Source: Clostridium sp. CX1 (GTDB lineage Bacteria > Bacillota > Clostridia > Clostridiales > Clostridiaceae). Taken from it: a stretch of 64,000 nt of DNA. The stretch spans positions 186,001-250,000 of the forward strand of contig NZ_JAODOO010000004.1 in the NCBI RefSeq assembly GCF_025398335.1, in the 5' to 3' direction. The notes beneath the pieces were generated by a model. It searched no databases. It was given only the letters and a program-made list of their open reading frames with translations, and had not been told where the DNA came from. Position numbers and translations under genes: made by a program. Numbering within the stretch: the stretch's first letter is position 1; the number at the start of each line of letters is the position of its first letter. Positions 18,711 through 27,827 of this stretch are shown piece after piece.

Positions 18711-20270
18711 ATCCGCATCTGACATTATAATTATCTTATCATACTTCAAATCACTTTCATCATAGTTATCCAATACTCCTGTACCTATAGCTGTATTGAA
18801 TATCTTAAGTTCTTCACTGCCAAGTACGTTCTCCAGCTTTTGCTTTTCTGTATTCATAATCTTACCTTTAGAAGGCATAATTGTCTGGAACCTTCTATCT
18901 CTAGCCTGTTTTGCAGACCCCCCTGCTGAATCTCCCTCAACTACAATAAATTCACATACAGAAGGATCTTTCAAGGTACATACTGCTATTTTTCCTGCAA
19001 GTGGTGCAGCACCTTTTCCTATTTTCTTTTTCTCTGCTTCATTTATCTTTTTTATCTTCTCCCGTCTTGCTGCCGCTTCTACTGCGTTATTTATTATACT
19101 TGCTGCAGTATCCTTACTATCCTCTATCCACTCTGAAAATTTAGTATAAGCCAAATCATTCATCATGGTATAGGCTTCTGTATTTCCAAGCTTTGTTTTC
19201 GTTTGACCTTCAAATATAGGATTGCTTATCTTAATTCTGACTATGGCTGTCATACCTTCTCTTAAGTCATCGCCTTCAAATTCCTTATCTTTTTCCTTAA
19301 CTAGATTGAGTTTTTTAGCCCATTCCTTAAAAGCTCTAGTCATACCAGTTTTAAATCCGCTTTCGTGAGTCCCTGATTCTGTGGTAGGAATATTATTTAC
19401 ATAACTAGCTATATATTCTGTAGTAGAGTCGGTAAACTGGATACAGACCTCTCCATACATATTTAAACCATTTACTTCTCTTTCACCTTCAAAGAGTATC
19501 GGTGGAGTGTGAAGAACAGTTTTGCTTTCGTTTAAATAGTCTATAAAATCTAAAAGCCCTCTTTCTGAATGATACTCCTTCTCCACTATTTCATCTTTTC
19601 TAGTATCAATAAGCTTTAGCCTTATACCTTTATTTTGGAAAGCCAGCTCTTGAAGTCTTTCATCTATTACTTCAAACTTAAATTCTGAAGCTCCGAAAAC
19701 CTCTTTATCTGGCATAAAGGTTATCTTTGTGCCAGTTTCTTCTGTTTCCCCTACTACTTTAAGGGTAGTTACCGGTGTTCCCGGCATTTCTCTTTTAACA
19801 GTTTTATCATAAGCATACTCAAATCTCTGTCTATGAATTTTGCCATTTTGCTTTACCTCAACCTCCAGCCACTTTGAAAGAGCATTAACTACTGCTGCTC
19901 CAACTCCGTGAAGTCCTCCAGAGGTTTTATAAATATCATTATTAAATTTTCCTCCAGTGTGAAGCTCTGTAAAAACCATTTCTACACCAGACTTTTTCTT
20001 TGTAGGGTGTATTCCAGTGGGTATTCCTCTGCCATTATCTATAACAGTTACACTTTTATCCTTATTTAATATAATTGTGGCCTTATCTCCAAAGCCATTG
20101 GATATTTCATCAATAGCGTTATCCAATATCTCCCATATGCAGTGATGAAGACCTTTGCTTCCTGTAGAACCTATGTACATCCCCGGTCTTATTCGGACAG
20201 GCTCTAATTTTTCTAAGGAAGTTAAGGCTGTGACATCATAAACCTGCACTTGTTCTTCTCTTTGTTCCAT
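18711..20270 (-). CDS. parE: Topoisomerase IV subunit B, exon 1 (N-terminal 520 residues)
   Basis: The ATPase subunit of a type IIA topoisomerase. The exon encodes the GHKL ATPase domain (EILDNAIDEI, DNGRGIPTGIH, GLHGVGAAVVNALS), the transducer domain with QTKTKLGN, and the first half of TOPRIM with VEGDSAGGSAKQARDRRFQ and PSKGKIMN, ending at IIIMSDAD. The rest of the metal-binding DxD motif is supplied by exon 2 (17128-17523). The intron thus splits the metal site, where any homing target is highly conserved and loss of splicing would inactivate the enzyme. The ATG follows GGAGGACGGTT. parC lies downstream. Confidence 0.93.
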
Positions 20271-20531
20271 AACCGTCCTCCAAACTTTTTAGATTAGTCA
20301 TTTAAATAATTATATAAACATTATTAAGTTTTTATATGAAAGATTCTAAACTTAATTTCAGTTTGTTAAATAATATTTAATTTATCCATTTTGTCACTAT
20401 TATAACAGAAAAAAAAATCAAAAACAAATGTTCTCATAAATTAAAATTGTTACTTTCCAGACTTTCATTGATTATACAGTAGAATCCACTAGTTTTCAAA
20501 TTTATAAGCTAAATAATTATTAAAACAAAAT
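20271..20531. other. Upstream region of parE
   Basis: AT-rich spacer between the parE start and the terminator at 20532. I see no gene or structured RNA in it. It presumably holds the parE-parC promoter, but no single -35/-10 pair stood out. Confidence 0.4.
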
Positions 20532-20572
20532 AAAGCTAAACTCCTTATAAATATGAGTTTAGCTTGTTTTTT
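20532..20572. terminator. Terminator, usable in both directions
   Basis: The 11-bp stem AAGCTAAACTC (20533-20543) with GAGTTTAGCTT (20555-20565) is followed by GTTTTTTT on the plus strand and TTATTTTGTTTT on the minus strand. It ends the minus-strand gene at 20626. Confidence 0.75.
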
Positions 20573-20625
20573 TAGGTGATAAACTTTTTTCCTAGATATA
20601 TCTTGTTAGCATTTCTGTGGCCATC

Positions 20626-21000
20626 CTATTCCTTTTTTGTTAACAATGCTGCAGCTATCCTTATAACACATCTTATATTGTCGTCATCAATGACTCTTCT
20701 AAAATTCAACTCTGTCAGTGCTTCCTTTGCAAGCTGTAGAGCCTTATCTTCTTTTGTGGCGTTATCCTCATTTTTATAGTTATCTTCCACATAGGTTACA
20801 GCCTTTGAAACCAATCTTAATATGCTTTTTACGTTATCTGGTGTTCTTTCTTCCTGTCCCAGGGAGTTCAATATGCTGTGGGTTATGCCGAAATAATCTT
20901 CATTAAACTTATGCCCCTTTTCCTTTAAAAGGTATAAAAGATATCCAACTCCAACAACTAAAAGAACAACAAAAACATATTGAATAACTATATAAGTCAT
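20626..21000 (-). CDS. Small membrane-anchored protein, possibly holin LLH-like
   Basis: The 124-aa product begins with one hydrophobic helix (about residues 3-25, VIQYVFVVLLVVGVGYLLYLL). A charged helical domain follows with SILRLVSKAVTYVEDNYKNED and KALQLAKEALTELNF. That TM-plus-helical layout and the KAVxYVE pattern recall phage holin LLH-family proteins, but no lysis genes are nearby and the match is by eye. It is monocistronic and flanked by terminators. Treat the function as unknown. Confidence 0.6.
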   Translation of the reverse strand: MTYIVIQYVFVVLLVVGVGYLLYLLKEKGHKFNEDYFGITHSILNSLGQEERTPDNVKSILRLVSKAVTYVEDNYKNEDNATKEDKALQLAKEALTELNFRRVIDDDNIRCVIRIAAALLTKKE

Positions 21001-21134
21001 AATTCTCCCTCCTTATATATTACTGCAAATACCTTGTTACTATCTTTATATGCAGAGTTTATATAAGAGGGACTACCTTTATGTCTTGTCTTTGTAAAAT
21101 TTTAATATATCATTGAAAAGTAGACAGGTATCAA

Positions 21135-22205
21135 TTATTCCACAGTAAGTGCAGCTTCCTTAACACTTAAGTCAATAAGCTCTCTGCTCCACTGGATTAT
21201 CTTACTGCAAGCTTCCTCTATACTTTGAACCTCTAAAGTTAAATCCCAATCATATTTATTATTTTCATACATTGGATCATAATATTTCACCATTAACTCC
21301 TTAATTACCCAATCATAGTTAAAAGCTTCTACTTCACTTATATACTTATCAATATTTTTGTCACTAATGTATCTTCTGAGTTTATTTAAAGCTTCTATAA
21401 GCTCAGAATTGCCACTTTCAACGTAATCCTCTGTAATGTTTTTTACTCTAAAATCTATATCACCGGTTACTCTTATGTGCTTTCCCTCTACCATCTTTGA
21501 AAAAATGAAATCAGCCATAATTATTTTGCCTATTCTTTTACTTTCACCTTCCACAAAGACTAAGTTACCTTTTCTTTTCTTTAGGCTTTCATAAACAAGA
21601 CTTTCAAACTGTTTTTGGCTATACTGTTCTCCAAGTCCTACACTACCTAAGAGAGAGCCTCTGTGATTTGCACAACCTTCTAAATCTAAGGTATCATATC
21701 CTTGTTCTGATAAGGTTTTTAACATCTTAGTTTTTCCCATACCTGTATTACCATGAATTACTACAAACCTTATCTCTTCCATTACCTCTGGCAATTTCTT
21801 ATTTATATAGGATCTATATCCCTTATATCCACCCTCTAACTTATAAACCCTTAACCCTAATGCAGTTAGAAGCGAAACTATAGATCCACTTCTCATACCA
21901 CCTCTTGCACAAAAGAATACTAATGATTTATATTTCTTGTGAAGTTCATTTATTTTTTCATATATTGCAGGCAGCTTCTTTGCAACTGCCTCTACTCCCA
22001 TTTTTTTAGCCTTTTCAACACTTTCCTGTACATAAGTAGTGCCTATACTCTTTCTCTCTTCATCATCAAAAAGAGGTATATTAATTGCTCCAGGTATAGT
22101 GGAATTCGTAAATTCTTCTGGACTTCTTACATCAATTAAAACATAATTACCATCATTCTTATCTTCATCAATTTGAGAATACTCTATAGTTTTCATTAAA
22201 AGCAT
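21135..22205 (-). CDS. mnmH: tRNA 2-selenouridine synthase
   Basis: The enzyme replaces sulfur by selenium in 2-thiouridine at the tRNA wobble position, using selenophosphate. The 356-aa protein has an N-terminal rhodanese domain with LIDVRSPEEF and the active Cys in FFCARGGMRSGS (about residue 98). A P-loop domain follows, with Walker A HGNTGMGKTKM (about residue 152) and the LDLEGCANHRGSLLG segment typical of SelU/MnmH. Its presence implies selenophosphate synthesis elsewhere in the genome. Monocistronic. Confidence 0.9.
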   Translation of the reverse strand: MLLMKTIEYSQIDEDKNDGNYVLIDVRSPEEFTNSTIPGAINIPLFDDEERKSIGTTYVQESVEKAKKMGVEAVAKKLPAIYEKINELHKKYKSLVFFCARGGMRSGSIVSLLTALGLRVYKLEGGYKGYRSYINKKLPEVMEEIRFVVIHGNTGMGKTKMLKTLSEQGYDTLDLEGCANHRGSLLGSVGLGEQYSQKQFESLVYESLKKRKGNLVFVEGESKRIGKIIMADFIFSKMVEGKHIRVTGDIDFRVKNITEDYVESGNSELIEALNKLRRYISDKNIDKYISEVEAFNYDWVIKELMVKYYDPMYENNKYDWDLTLEVQSIEEACSKIIQWSRELIDLSVKEAALTVE

Positions 22206-22497
22206 ACTATTTACCTACCATTCTATTTTTTATATATAAACATTTACTTATAACTAATACATAATCCAACTATTCATTATTTAAAACTTATTCACCCTAC
22301 AGCAACTATAACACATCAAAAAACACCCTCCTCTGCTGAAAGGTGTTTATGAAGGTAAATTAAAGTCTATAACTATTATATTAGTAATATATTTATTATG
22401 CAAATTTTATTTATTGTAAAAAAATCTAAATCTATGAACAAAATTGTGGTGAATAAAATCACGGTTTTTTACTTGGCCAGTTAGTAAGATAATTGCA
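22206..22497. other. Intergenic region with a second hairpin
   Basis: No gene is seen. A hairpin AAACACC (22321-22327) with GGTGTTT (22342-22348) gives, on the minus strand, GGGTGTTTTTTG, so it may be a back-up terminator for the permease gene. The stretch nearest 22205 should hold the mnmH promoter. Confidence 0.45.
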
Positions 22498-22532
22498 AAA
22501 AAATACCTTCTATTTCTAGAAAGTATTTTTTG
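22498..22532 (-). terminator. Terminator downstream of the sigma-54 permease gene
   Basis: Minus strand: AAAATAC and GTATTTTTTT frame an imperfect stem closing on TAGAAATA. It lies about 20 bases after the permease stop codon. Confidence 0.6.
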
Positions 22533-22551
22533 ACTAGTAACAAATCTATAT

Positions 22552-23904
22552 TTAGGCATCTAATGAAATTTTTTCGTTAACTTGAGATTTCTTAATATGT
22601 GCATAAATAGGTAGTCCTATTAAAGTAAGTCCTATTCCAAACAATGCATTCATTGTTCCTGTTAATAAAGTACTTACAACAACATATAACGCTCCAACTA
22701 AACCTATTAAAGGAACTATTGGATATAATGGAACCTTATATGAATTTTCTGTTATTAAATGTTTGAATTTTTTTCTTAATACAAATACTCCAGCTATACC
22801 AAGAATAAAGAATAACCACATAGCAAAAGTAGCCAAGTTAGTTAAAGCTTCAAAAGAACCAGATAAAGCATATGCAGCCGCAAGTACACTTTGGAATATA
22901 ACTGCATTTGCAGGTGTAGCTGACTTTTCACTTAACTTTCCAAAGAAACCTTTAAATACAAATAAATTATCTGCAGCCATAGCATAAGGCATTCTTCCAC
23001 CAGTCATTATAAATGCACTTAAGCATCCAGTAATAGATATTAAAATTCCAGCTGCAATAAGTTTTGCACCTATTGGTCCAAATAATATAACAGAAGCATC
23101 TGTAGCTGCTTTTTGTGATGCAGCAACTTGTTCTACTGGCATTGTGTTTATTATAGCTAGGTTAACACCTAGATATGCTATAGTAATAATCGTTAATCCA
23201 AGTATTATTGCTTTAGGTAAGTCTTTAGCAGGGTTTTTCATTTCTCCTGCCATATTCGCTACAGCAATCCATCCCTCGTAAGCGAATAAAACTCCAAGTA
23301 ACGCAGCTCCAAATCCTGCTCCAGTACTAGCTGATGTTGTAAGTGGAGTAAAGTCATGAACCTTTCCCATTGCAAGACCAGCAATAATAATGACACCTAT
23401 TGGTACTAGTTTTCCTATTGTAAATAAAGATGCAAATTTAGCACTAAATTTTGCTGAAATAAGGTTTACAGCAGTTAAAAAGGCAATTATCCCTACTGCA
23501 ACAATTTTTTGTCCTGTTGGTGATATATCAATAAAACTTGTGCATTGTGTTGCAAAAACTACTGCTAATGCAGCACTCATTCCTGGATAATAAATAACAG
23601 TTTGCATCCATCCAAGTAAAAACGCCCATTTTTCTCCATATAGGTCCTTTAAATAAGCAAATAGTCCACCGGCCTTTGGTATAGCTGAGCCTATTTCTGC
23701 GATAGTAAGTGCTCCTGTTACAGTTATTATACATCCAACTACCCAAGCAAGTATTCCAAGACCTGGCGCTCCTGCATTCTTAAAAACTGCTGATGGCTTG
23801 AAAAAAACTCCACTACCTATAACTATACCAACTACAAGCAATGTAGCTTGCATCATATTGATATCCCTTTTTAGAGCAGTTGTGTTTTCTTTTGATTTTT
23901 CCAT
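22552..23904 (-). CDS. APC-family amino acid permease (LAT/SteT-like) under sigma-54 control
   Basis: The 450-aa protein has about twelve membrane segments with APC hallmarks: VVGIVIGSGVFFKPSAVF in TM1, GALTIAEIGSAIPKAGG, FAYEGWIAVANMAGEMKNP and GGRMPYAMA. It most resembles the L-type transporter branch (SteT-like exchangers), so a neutral amino acid substrate is likely but unproven. Upstream lie a perfect sigma-54 promoter (23968-23983) and an inverted-repeat candidate enhancer (24065-24109). The gene next upstream encodes a sigma-54 activator. Amino acid uptake is therefore probably induced by a dedicated signal. Start: ATG after AGGGGGAG. Confidence 0.88.
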   Translation of the reverse strand: MEKSKENTTALKRDINMMQATLLVVGIVIGSGVFFKPSAVFKNAGAPGLGILAWVVGCIITVTGALTIAEIGSAIPKAGGLFAYLKDLYGEKWAFLLGWMQTVIYYPGMSAALAVVFATQCTSFIDISPTGQKIVAVGIIAFLTAVNLISAKFSAKFASLFTIGKLVPIGVIIIAGLAMGKVHDFTPLTTSASTGAGFGAALLGVLFAYEGWIAVANMAGEMKNPAKDLPKAIILGLTIITIAYLGVNLAIINTMPVEQVAASQKAATDASVILFGPIGAKLIAAGILISITGCLSAFIMTGGRMPYAMAADNLFVFKGFFGKLSEKSATPANAVIFQSVLAAAYALSGSFEALTNLATFAMWLFFILGIAGVFVLRKKFKHLITENSYKVPLYPIVPLIGLVGALYVVVSTLLTGTMNALFGIGLTLIGLPIYAHIKKSQVNEKISLDA

Positions 23905-23967
23905 TGTAGTCTCCCCCTTGTTTATATTTTTTTATTTGTTTTATTTGTGTTTTCACTATATTATAAT

Positions 23968-23983
23968 AGCAATTTCCGTGCCA
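23968..23983 (-). promoter_or_regulatory. Sigma-54 (RpoN) promoter of the permease gene
   Basis: TGGCACGGAAATTGCT on the minus strand fits the sigma-54 consensus TGGCACG-N4-TTGCW with no mismatch. The transcription start would be near 23957, leaving a leader of about 53 bases before the ATG at 23904. Confidence 0.9.
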
Positions 23984-24064
23984 CTACTCTTTCACTATAA
24001 ATAAAACTTTAGAATATAGATTTTACCTATTGTTTTCATGGATATGTATTTTTTTGCATAAATA

Positions 24065-24109
24065 AAAGTGAATTTTTTTTCACTTTTACCGTGAAAAAAA
24101 ATTCACTTT
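24065..24109. promoter_or_regulatory. Candidate enhancer (UAS) of the sigma-54 activator: 19-bp inverted repeat
   Basis: AAAGTGAATTTTTTTTCAC and GTGAAAAAAAATTCACTTT form a perfect 19-bp inverted repeat around a 7-base spacer. Each arm is itself a dyad, GTGAA-N6-TTCAC (24068-24083 and 24091-24106), with centres 23 bp apart. That suits two activator dimers on one DNA face. It lies about 110 bp upstream of the sigma-54 promoter and 25 bases beyond the activator stop codon. No T run indicates a conventional terminator, although a role in ending the activator transcript cannot be excluded. Confidence 0.75.
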
Positions 24110-24133
24110 ATAATAATCTTAAATAATGAAACT

Positions 24134-25495
24134 TTACTTTATGTCGTACTCAGCAATCTTATTAAATAATTGTCTTTTGCTTATTTGAAGGCATTCTGCT
24201 GCTTTTGATATATTTCCCTCACATTTATCTAAAATCTTAACAATATAATCTTTCTCAATATCTTTTCTAAAGTCTCTTAAGGACACTACATCCTCCACTT
24301 TGCTAACATCACTTATAGTAGTTTTCTTCCTTTGGGGCAAGTCCTCAAATCTTATAACACCGTTTTCAGACAAAACAACTAACCTCTCAATTATATTTCT
24401 CAATTCTCTTATATTCCCTGGATAGTTGTATGACAGTAAGAATTCTATAACATCCTTTTCTACCTTAACTATTTTTTTCTTTTGTTCTTTTTCACATTTC
24501 CTTAAGAAAAATTCTATAAGCATATTTAAATCTTCTTTTCTCTCTCTTAGAGGAGGTACTTCTAATATTATAGTGTTAATTCTATAAAATAAATCCTCCC
24601 TAAAAACGCCTTCTATAATTGCATTTTCTAGGTCTTTATTGGTAGCAGAGATAAGCCTTATATCTACATTTATGCTTTTATTACTTCCAAGCATCTCAAT
24701 GGTTCTAGACTCCAAAACCCTTAAAAGTTTTATTTGTACATTTACAGGCATTTCTCCAATCTCATCTAAGAATAATGTTCCTCCGTTAGCCTGCTGGAAT
24801 CTTCCTATTCTTCTTTCAAGTGCACCAGTAAAGGACCCCTTCTCGTGTCCAAAAAGTTCTGACTCTAGCAAATTTTCAGATAAAGCTTGGCAGTTTACAG
24901 CAACAAAATGTTGTTGTCTTCTTTCACTTATTTCATGAACATATCTAGCTAAAACCTCTTTTCCTACACCTGATTCACCGGTAATAAGTATATTTACATT
25001 GCTTTGTGCTGCCTTTCTTACTATATTTAGTATATCTTTATATTTTTCATTGTAAGTTTGCAAAATATAACTTGTACTATTTTGCTGGTTTCTTAAAAAT
25101 TCATTCTCATATTTTAACTTCCAGAACTTCCTGATTTTTTCAATCTCCATTAACAATTCTTCTGCACCATTATCTCTAACAAAGTAGCTGAAAGCTCCTT
25201 TTTTCATTGCTTGTACCGCTGTCTCAATGGAGCCATAGCTTGTTAAGATTATTACTTCTATATTAGAAAAATCCTTTTTTATCTTTTCAGTAAGTTCAAT
25301 TCCATTCATTTCTGGCATTCTTAGTCCTGTAATTACCAAATTGTAACTTTCTTGCTTAAGCTTTCTCACAGCTTCTGTTCCTGATAGGACTATTTCTGAA
25401 TTATAATCTTTTTCATCTAATAACTTTTTCATTGAATTTAGATAATCCACTTCATCATCTACAATTAATATCTTAAAATTGTCCTTAAAGTTCAA
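24134..25495 (-). CDS. Sigma-54-dependent activator with degenerate receiver domain
   Basis: An NtrC-type protein of 453 aa: receiver domain (about 8-120), AAA+ domain (about 145-375) with Walker A GESGVGKE, the sigma-54 contact loop GSFTGA, and Walker B GGTLFLDEIGE, then a Fis-type helix-turn-helix (GNISKAAECLQISKRQLF). The acidic pair D13-D14 and T85 are present. The phosphoacceptor position is Gly57 (ITGLRMP instead of ITDLRMP), and the conserved Lys is Arg107 (FVRDN instead of FVKPF). Phosphorylation by a kinase is therefore unlikely. No kinase gene is adjacent. Its likely target is the permease promoter just downstream. The signal may be a ligand or a protein partner. Confidence 0.9.
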   Translation of the reverse strand: MNFKDNFKILIVDDEVDYLNSMKKLLDEKDYNSEIVLSGTEAVRKLKQESYNLVITGLRMPEMNGIELTEKIKKDFSNIEVIILTSYGSIETAVQAMKKGAFSYFVRDNGAEELLMEIEKIRKFWKLKYENEFLRNQQNSTSYILQTYNEKYKDILNIVRKAAQSNVNILITGESGVGKEVLARYVHEISERRQQHFVAVNCQALSENLLESELFGHEKGSFTGALERRIGRFQQANGGTLFLDEIGEMPVNVQIKLLRVLESRTIEMLGSNKSINVDIRLISATNKDLENAIIEGVFREDLFYRINTIILEVPPLRERKEDLNMLIEFFLRKCEKEQKKKIVKVEKDVIEFLLSYNYPGNIRELRNIIERLVVLSENGVIRFEDLPQRKKTTISDVSKVEDVVSLRDFRKDIEKDYIVKILDKCEGNISKAAECLQISKRQLFNKIAEYDIK

Positions 25496-25695
25496 AGTAT
25501 CTCCTCCTGTTTATGTAGCTAATCAATTAGTTTTTATACTTAATTATGACATATTTATTAGAATATTTCATTTATTTTTTCAAATAAAGCCCAATTTATT
25601 TTAAAATTATAGTTACATAAGATTACATTACAATTTTTCAACGATATACCATATAGTACAATTTAAACTGGATAACTTAACTCAATAAATAAATA

Positions 25696-25737
25696 TAAAA
25701 AAGCCACTTTCATTGAGTATCTTTGAAAGTGGCTTTT
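25696..25737 (-). terminator. Terminator downstream of htpG
   Basis: A long stem, AAAAGCCACTTTCA with TGAAAGTGGCTTTT, closes on TTGAGTATCT and is flanked by A and T runs. It lies immediately after the htpG stop codon. Confidence 0.85.
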
Positions 25738-25740
25738 TCT

Positions 25741-27612
25741 CTATTTCATTATCTTACATATATTGTTTGTAAACTCTAATGGATCATTTATTGGCAATCC
25801 TTCAATAAGTAACGCTTGATTATACAATAAATCTGTATATAAATTTAACTTATTCTTATCATTTTCATAAGCTTCCTTTAAGGATTCAAATACATCATGA
25901 TTTACGTTTATTTCTAAAACTTTATCTGCCTTTATATTTTGGTTATTAGGCATGGAGTTTAGTACCTTTTCCATTTCAATTGTAAGTTCACCATCGTTTG
26001 ATAAACATACTGGATGATTTTTCAATCTTTTTGATGCTCTAACATCTTTTACTTTACCTGATAAAATACTTTTCATACTTTCAAAGAGCTCTTTGCTCTC
26101 TTCGTTATCTGCATTTTCCTTTTCTTCTACTTCAATACCTAAATCAGAACTGGATACAGATTTGAATTCCTTATCTTTATACTTCATTATCATTCGTACA
26201 GCAAATTCGTCTACATCATCAGTAAAGTATAAAATTTCATATCCTTTGTCTAATACAAGTTCTGTCTGAGGCATTTTCTCTATTCTTTCATTTGACTCTC
26301 CTGAAGCATAATAAATATACTTTTGTTCTTCTGGCATTCTAGAAACATATTCTTCTAAGGTAACCATCTTTTTCTCCTTTGACGAATAGAACATCAATAG
26401 ATCTTGTAAGATATCCTTGTTACTGCCAAAGTCACTATATATACCATACTTTAATTGTCTTCCAAAGGATTTATAGAACTCCTCATACTTATCTCTTTCA
26501 TTTTTCAATAGATTTTCTAATTCATTTTTTATCTTAGTTTTTATGTTTTTAGCAATAAGTTTTAACTGCCTATCATGCTGCAGCATCTCTCTAGATATGT
26601 TAAGAGATAAGTCTTCTGAGTCTACTATTCCTTTTACAAACCCGAAGTAGTCAGGTAGCAAGTCAGAGCACTTATTCATTATTAAAACACCATTTGAATA
26701 TAACTCCAATCCTTTTTCATACTCTTTAGTATAGAAATCGTATGGCATTTTTTCTGGAATAAATAGGATCGCGTTATAACTTACTGCTCCATCTACACTA
26801 ATATGAATATGCTTTACTGGATTATCAAAGCCGTAGTGCTTTTCTGAGTAGAAATTGTTATAATCCTCCTCTGTAAGCTCATTCTTATTCTTTCTCCATA
26901 TAGGAACCATACTGTTTACAGTCTGTTCCTCTGTGTATTCCTCATACTCTTTTTCACTGCCTTCTTTAAGCCTACTTCTAGTAACATCCATTTTTATAGG
27001 ATATCTAATAAAGTCAGAGTATTTCTTTATAATTGATTTTAGTCTATATTCTTCTAGATATTCATCAAAATTTTCATCCTCTGTATTTTCTTTTATCTTA
27101 AGTATAATATCTGTGCCAAAGGAGTTTCTTTCACAAGGTTCTATGGTATAGCCTTCTACTCCTTTAGATTCCCATTTATAGGCTTCATCACTTCCGAAGG
27201 CTCTACTTATAACAGTAACAGTGTCAGCTACCATAAAGGCAGAATAGAATCCTACACCGAACTGTCCAATTATATCATATCCATCTTTTAAATCATTTTC
27301 TTTTTTAAATTTTAAAGACCCACTTTTTGCTATAACCCCTAGGTGGTCGTCTAGTTCCTCTTTTGTCATGCCAATACCGGTGTCTGAAATCTTTAATATT
27401 CTATTTTCCTTATCACAGCTCACCCTAATATAATAGTTATCTTTATCAAAGCTCAAGGAGTCATCTGTTAATGCTTTATAGTAAATCTTGTCAATTGCAT
27501 CACTGGCATTAGAAATGAGCTCTCTTAGAAAAATTTCCCTATGGGTATAGATTGAATTAATCATAAGATCCAGCAGTCTTTTAGATTCTGCTTTAAACTG
27601 TTTTGTTTCCAA
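25741..27612 (-). CDS. htpG: Chaperone HtpG (Hsp90)
   Basis: ATP-dependent chaperone of the GHKL family. Motifs: [55 protein letters not shown], and the middle-domain [14 protein letters not shown]. The start is taken as TTG 27612, giving 623 aa and [17 protein letters not shown], the usual N-terminus. AGAGGGGAG lies just upstream. Earlier ATG codons at 27687 and 27630 would place the heat-shock operator or the ribosome binding site inside the coding region. A CIRCE element lies 27 bases before the start codon, so the HrcA repressor probably controls it. Confidence 0.95.
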   Translation of the reverse strand: METKQFKAESKRLLDLMINSIYTHREIFLRELISNASDAIDKIYYKALTDDSLSFDKDNYYIRVSCDKENRILKISDTGIGMTKEELDDHLGVIAKSGSLKFKKENDLKDGYDIIGQFGVGFYSAFMVADTVTVISRAFGSDEAYKWESKGVEGYTIEPCERNSFGTDIILKIKENTEDENFDEYLEEYRLKSIIKKYSDFIRYPIKMDVTRSRLKEGSEKEYEEYTEEQTVNSMVPIWRKNKNELTEEDYNNFYSEKHYGFDNPVKHIHISVDGAVSYNAILFIPEKMPYDFYTKEYEKGLELYSNGVLIMNKCSDLLPDYFGFVKGIVDSEDLSLNISREMLQHDRQLKLIAKNIKTKIKNELENLLKNERDKYEEFYKSFGRQLKYGIYSDFGSNKDILQDLLMFYSSKEKKMVTLEEYVSRMPEEQKYIYYASGESNERIEKMPQTELVLDKGYEILYFTDDVDEFAVRMIMKYKDKEFKSVSSSDLGIEVEEKENADNEESKELFESMKSILSGKVKDVRASKRLKNHPVCLSNDGELTIEMEKVLNSMPNNQNIKADKVLEINVNHDVFESLKEAYENDKNKLNLYTDLLYNQALLIEGLPINDPLEFTNNICKIMK

Positions 27613-27638
27613 GTAAATCTCCCCTCTCATGATAATTA

Positions 27639-27665
27639 TTAGCACTGTCTTCTCTTGAGTGCTAA
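27639..27665 (-). promoter_or_regulatory. CIRCE operator (HrcA site) upstream of htpG
   Basis: Minus strand: TTAGCACTC, nine bases, CAGTGCTAA. The consensus is TTAGCACTC-N9-GAGTGCTAA, so there is one mismatch. Placement in the htpG leader just before the ribosome binding site is standard for HrcA repression. Confidence 0.9.
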
Positions 27666-27744
27666 GTCCTATTTTTTTATATAACATATTTTCAATTTTA
27701 TGTCAACAGGTTTTACTATTTGTCTCTACCCTTAATATATATCA

Positions 27745-27775
27745 AAAAGACCTAGAAATGTTACATTTCTAGGTC
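27745..27775 (-). terminator. Terminator of the chemoreceptor gene
   Basis: GACCTAGAAATG (27749-27760) and CATTTCTAGGTC (27764-27775) form a perfect 12-bp stem with a 3-base loop. TTTTTGAT follows on the minus strand. Confidence 0.85.
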
Positions 27776-27827
27776 CCAATAAACTTTAATGATTATAATA
27801 ATTTTTCTTGATTAATTTGCTATTGAA

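Noticed and set aside
14231-20270. DNA gyrase gyrB-gyrA
   Set aside because: The A subunit C-terminus lacks a clear GyrA box and the B subunit length and sequence fit ParE. The main gyrase pair is expected near the origin.
20626-21000. Prophage lysis region
   Set aside because: Only a holin-like layout is seen. There is no endolysin or other phage gene around it.
24065-24109. Ordinary terminator for the sigma-54 activator gene
   Set aside because: The T and A runs lie inside the arms and no T run follows the stem on the minus strand. The dyad-in-dyad design and position fit an enhancer better, though a dual role is possible.
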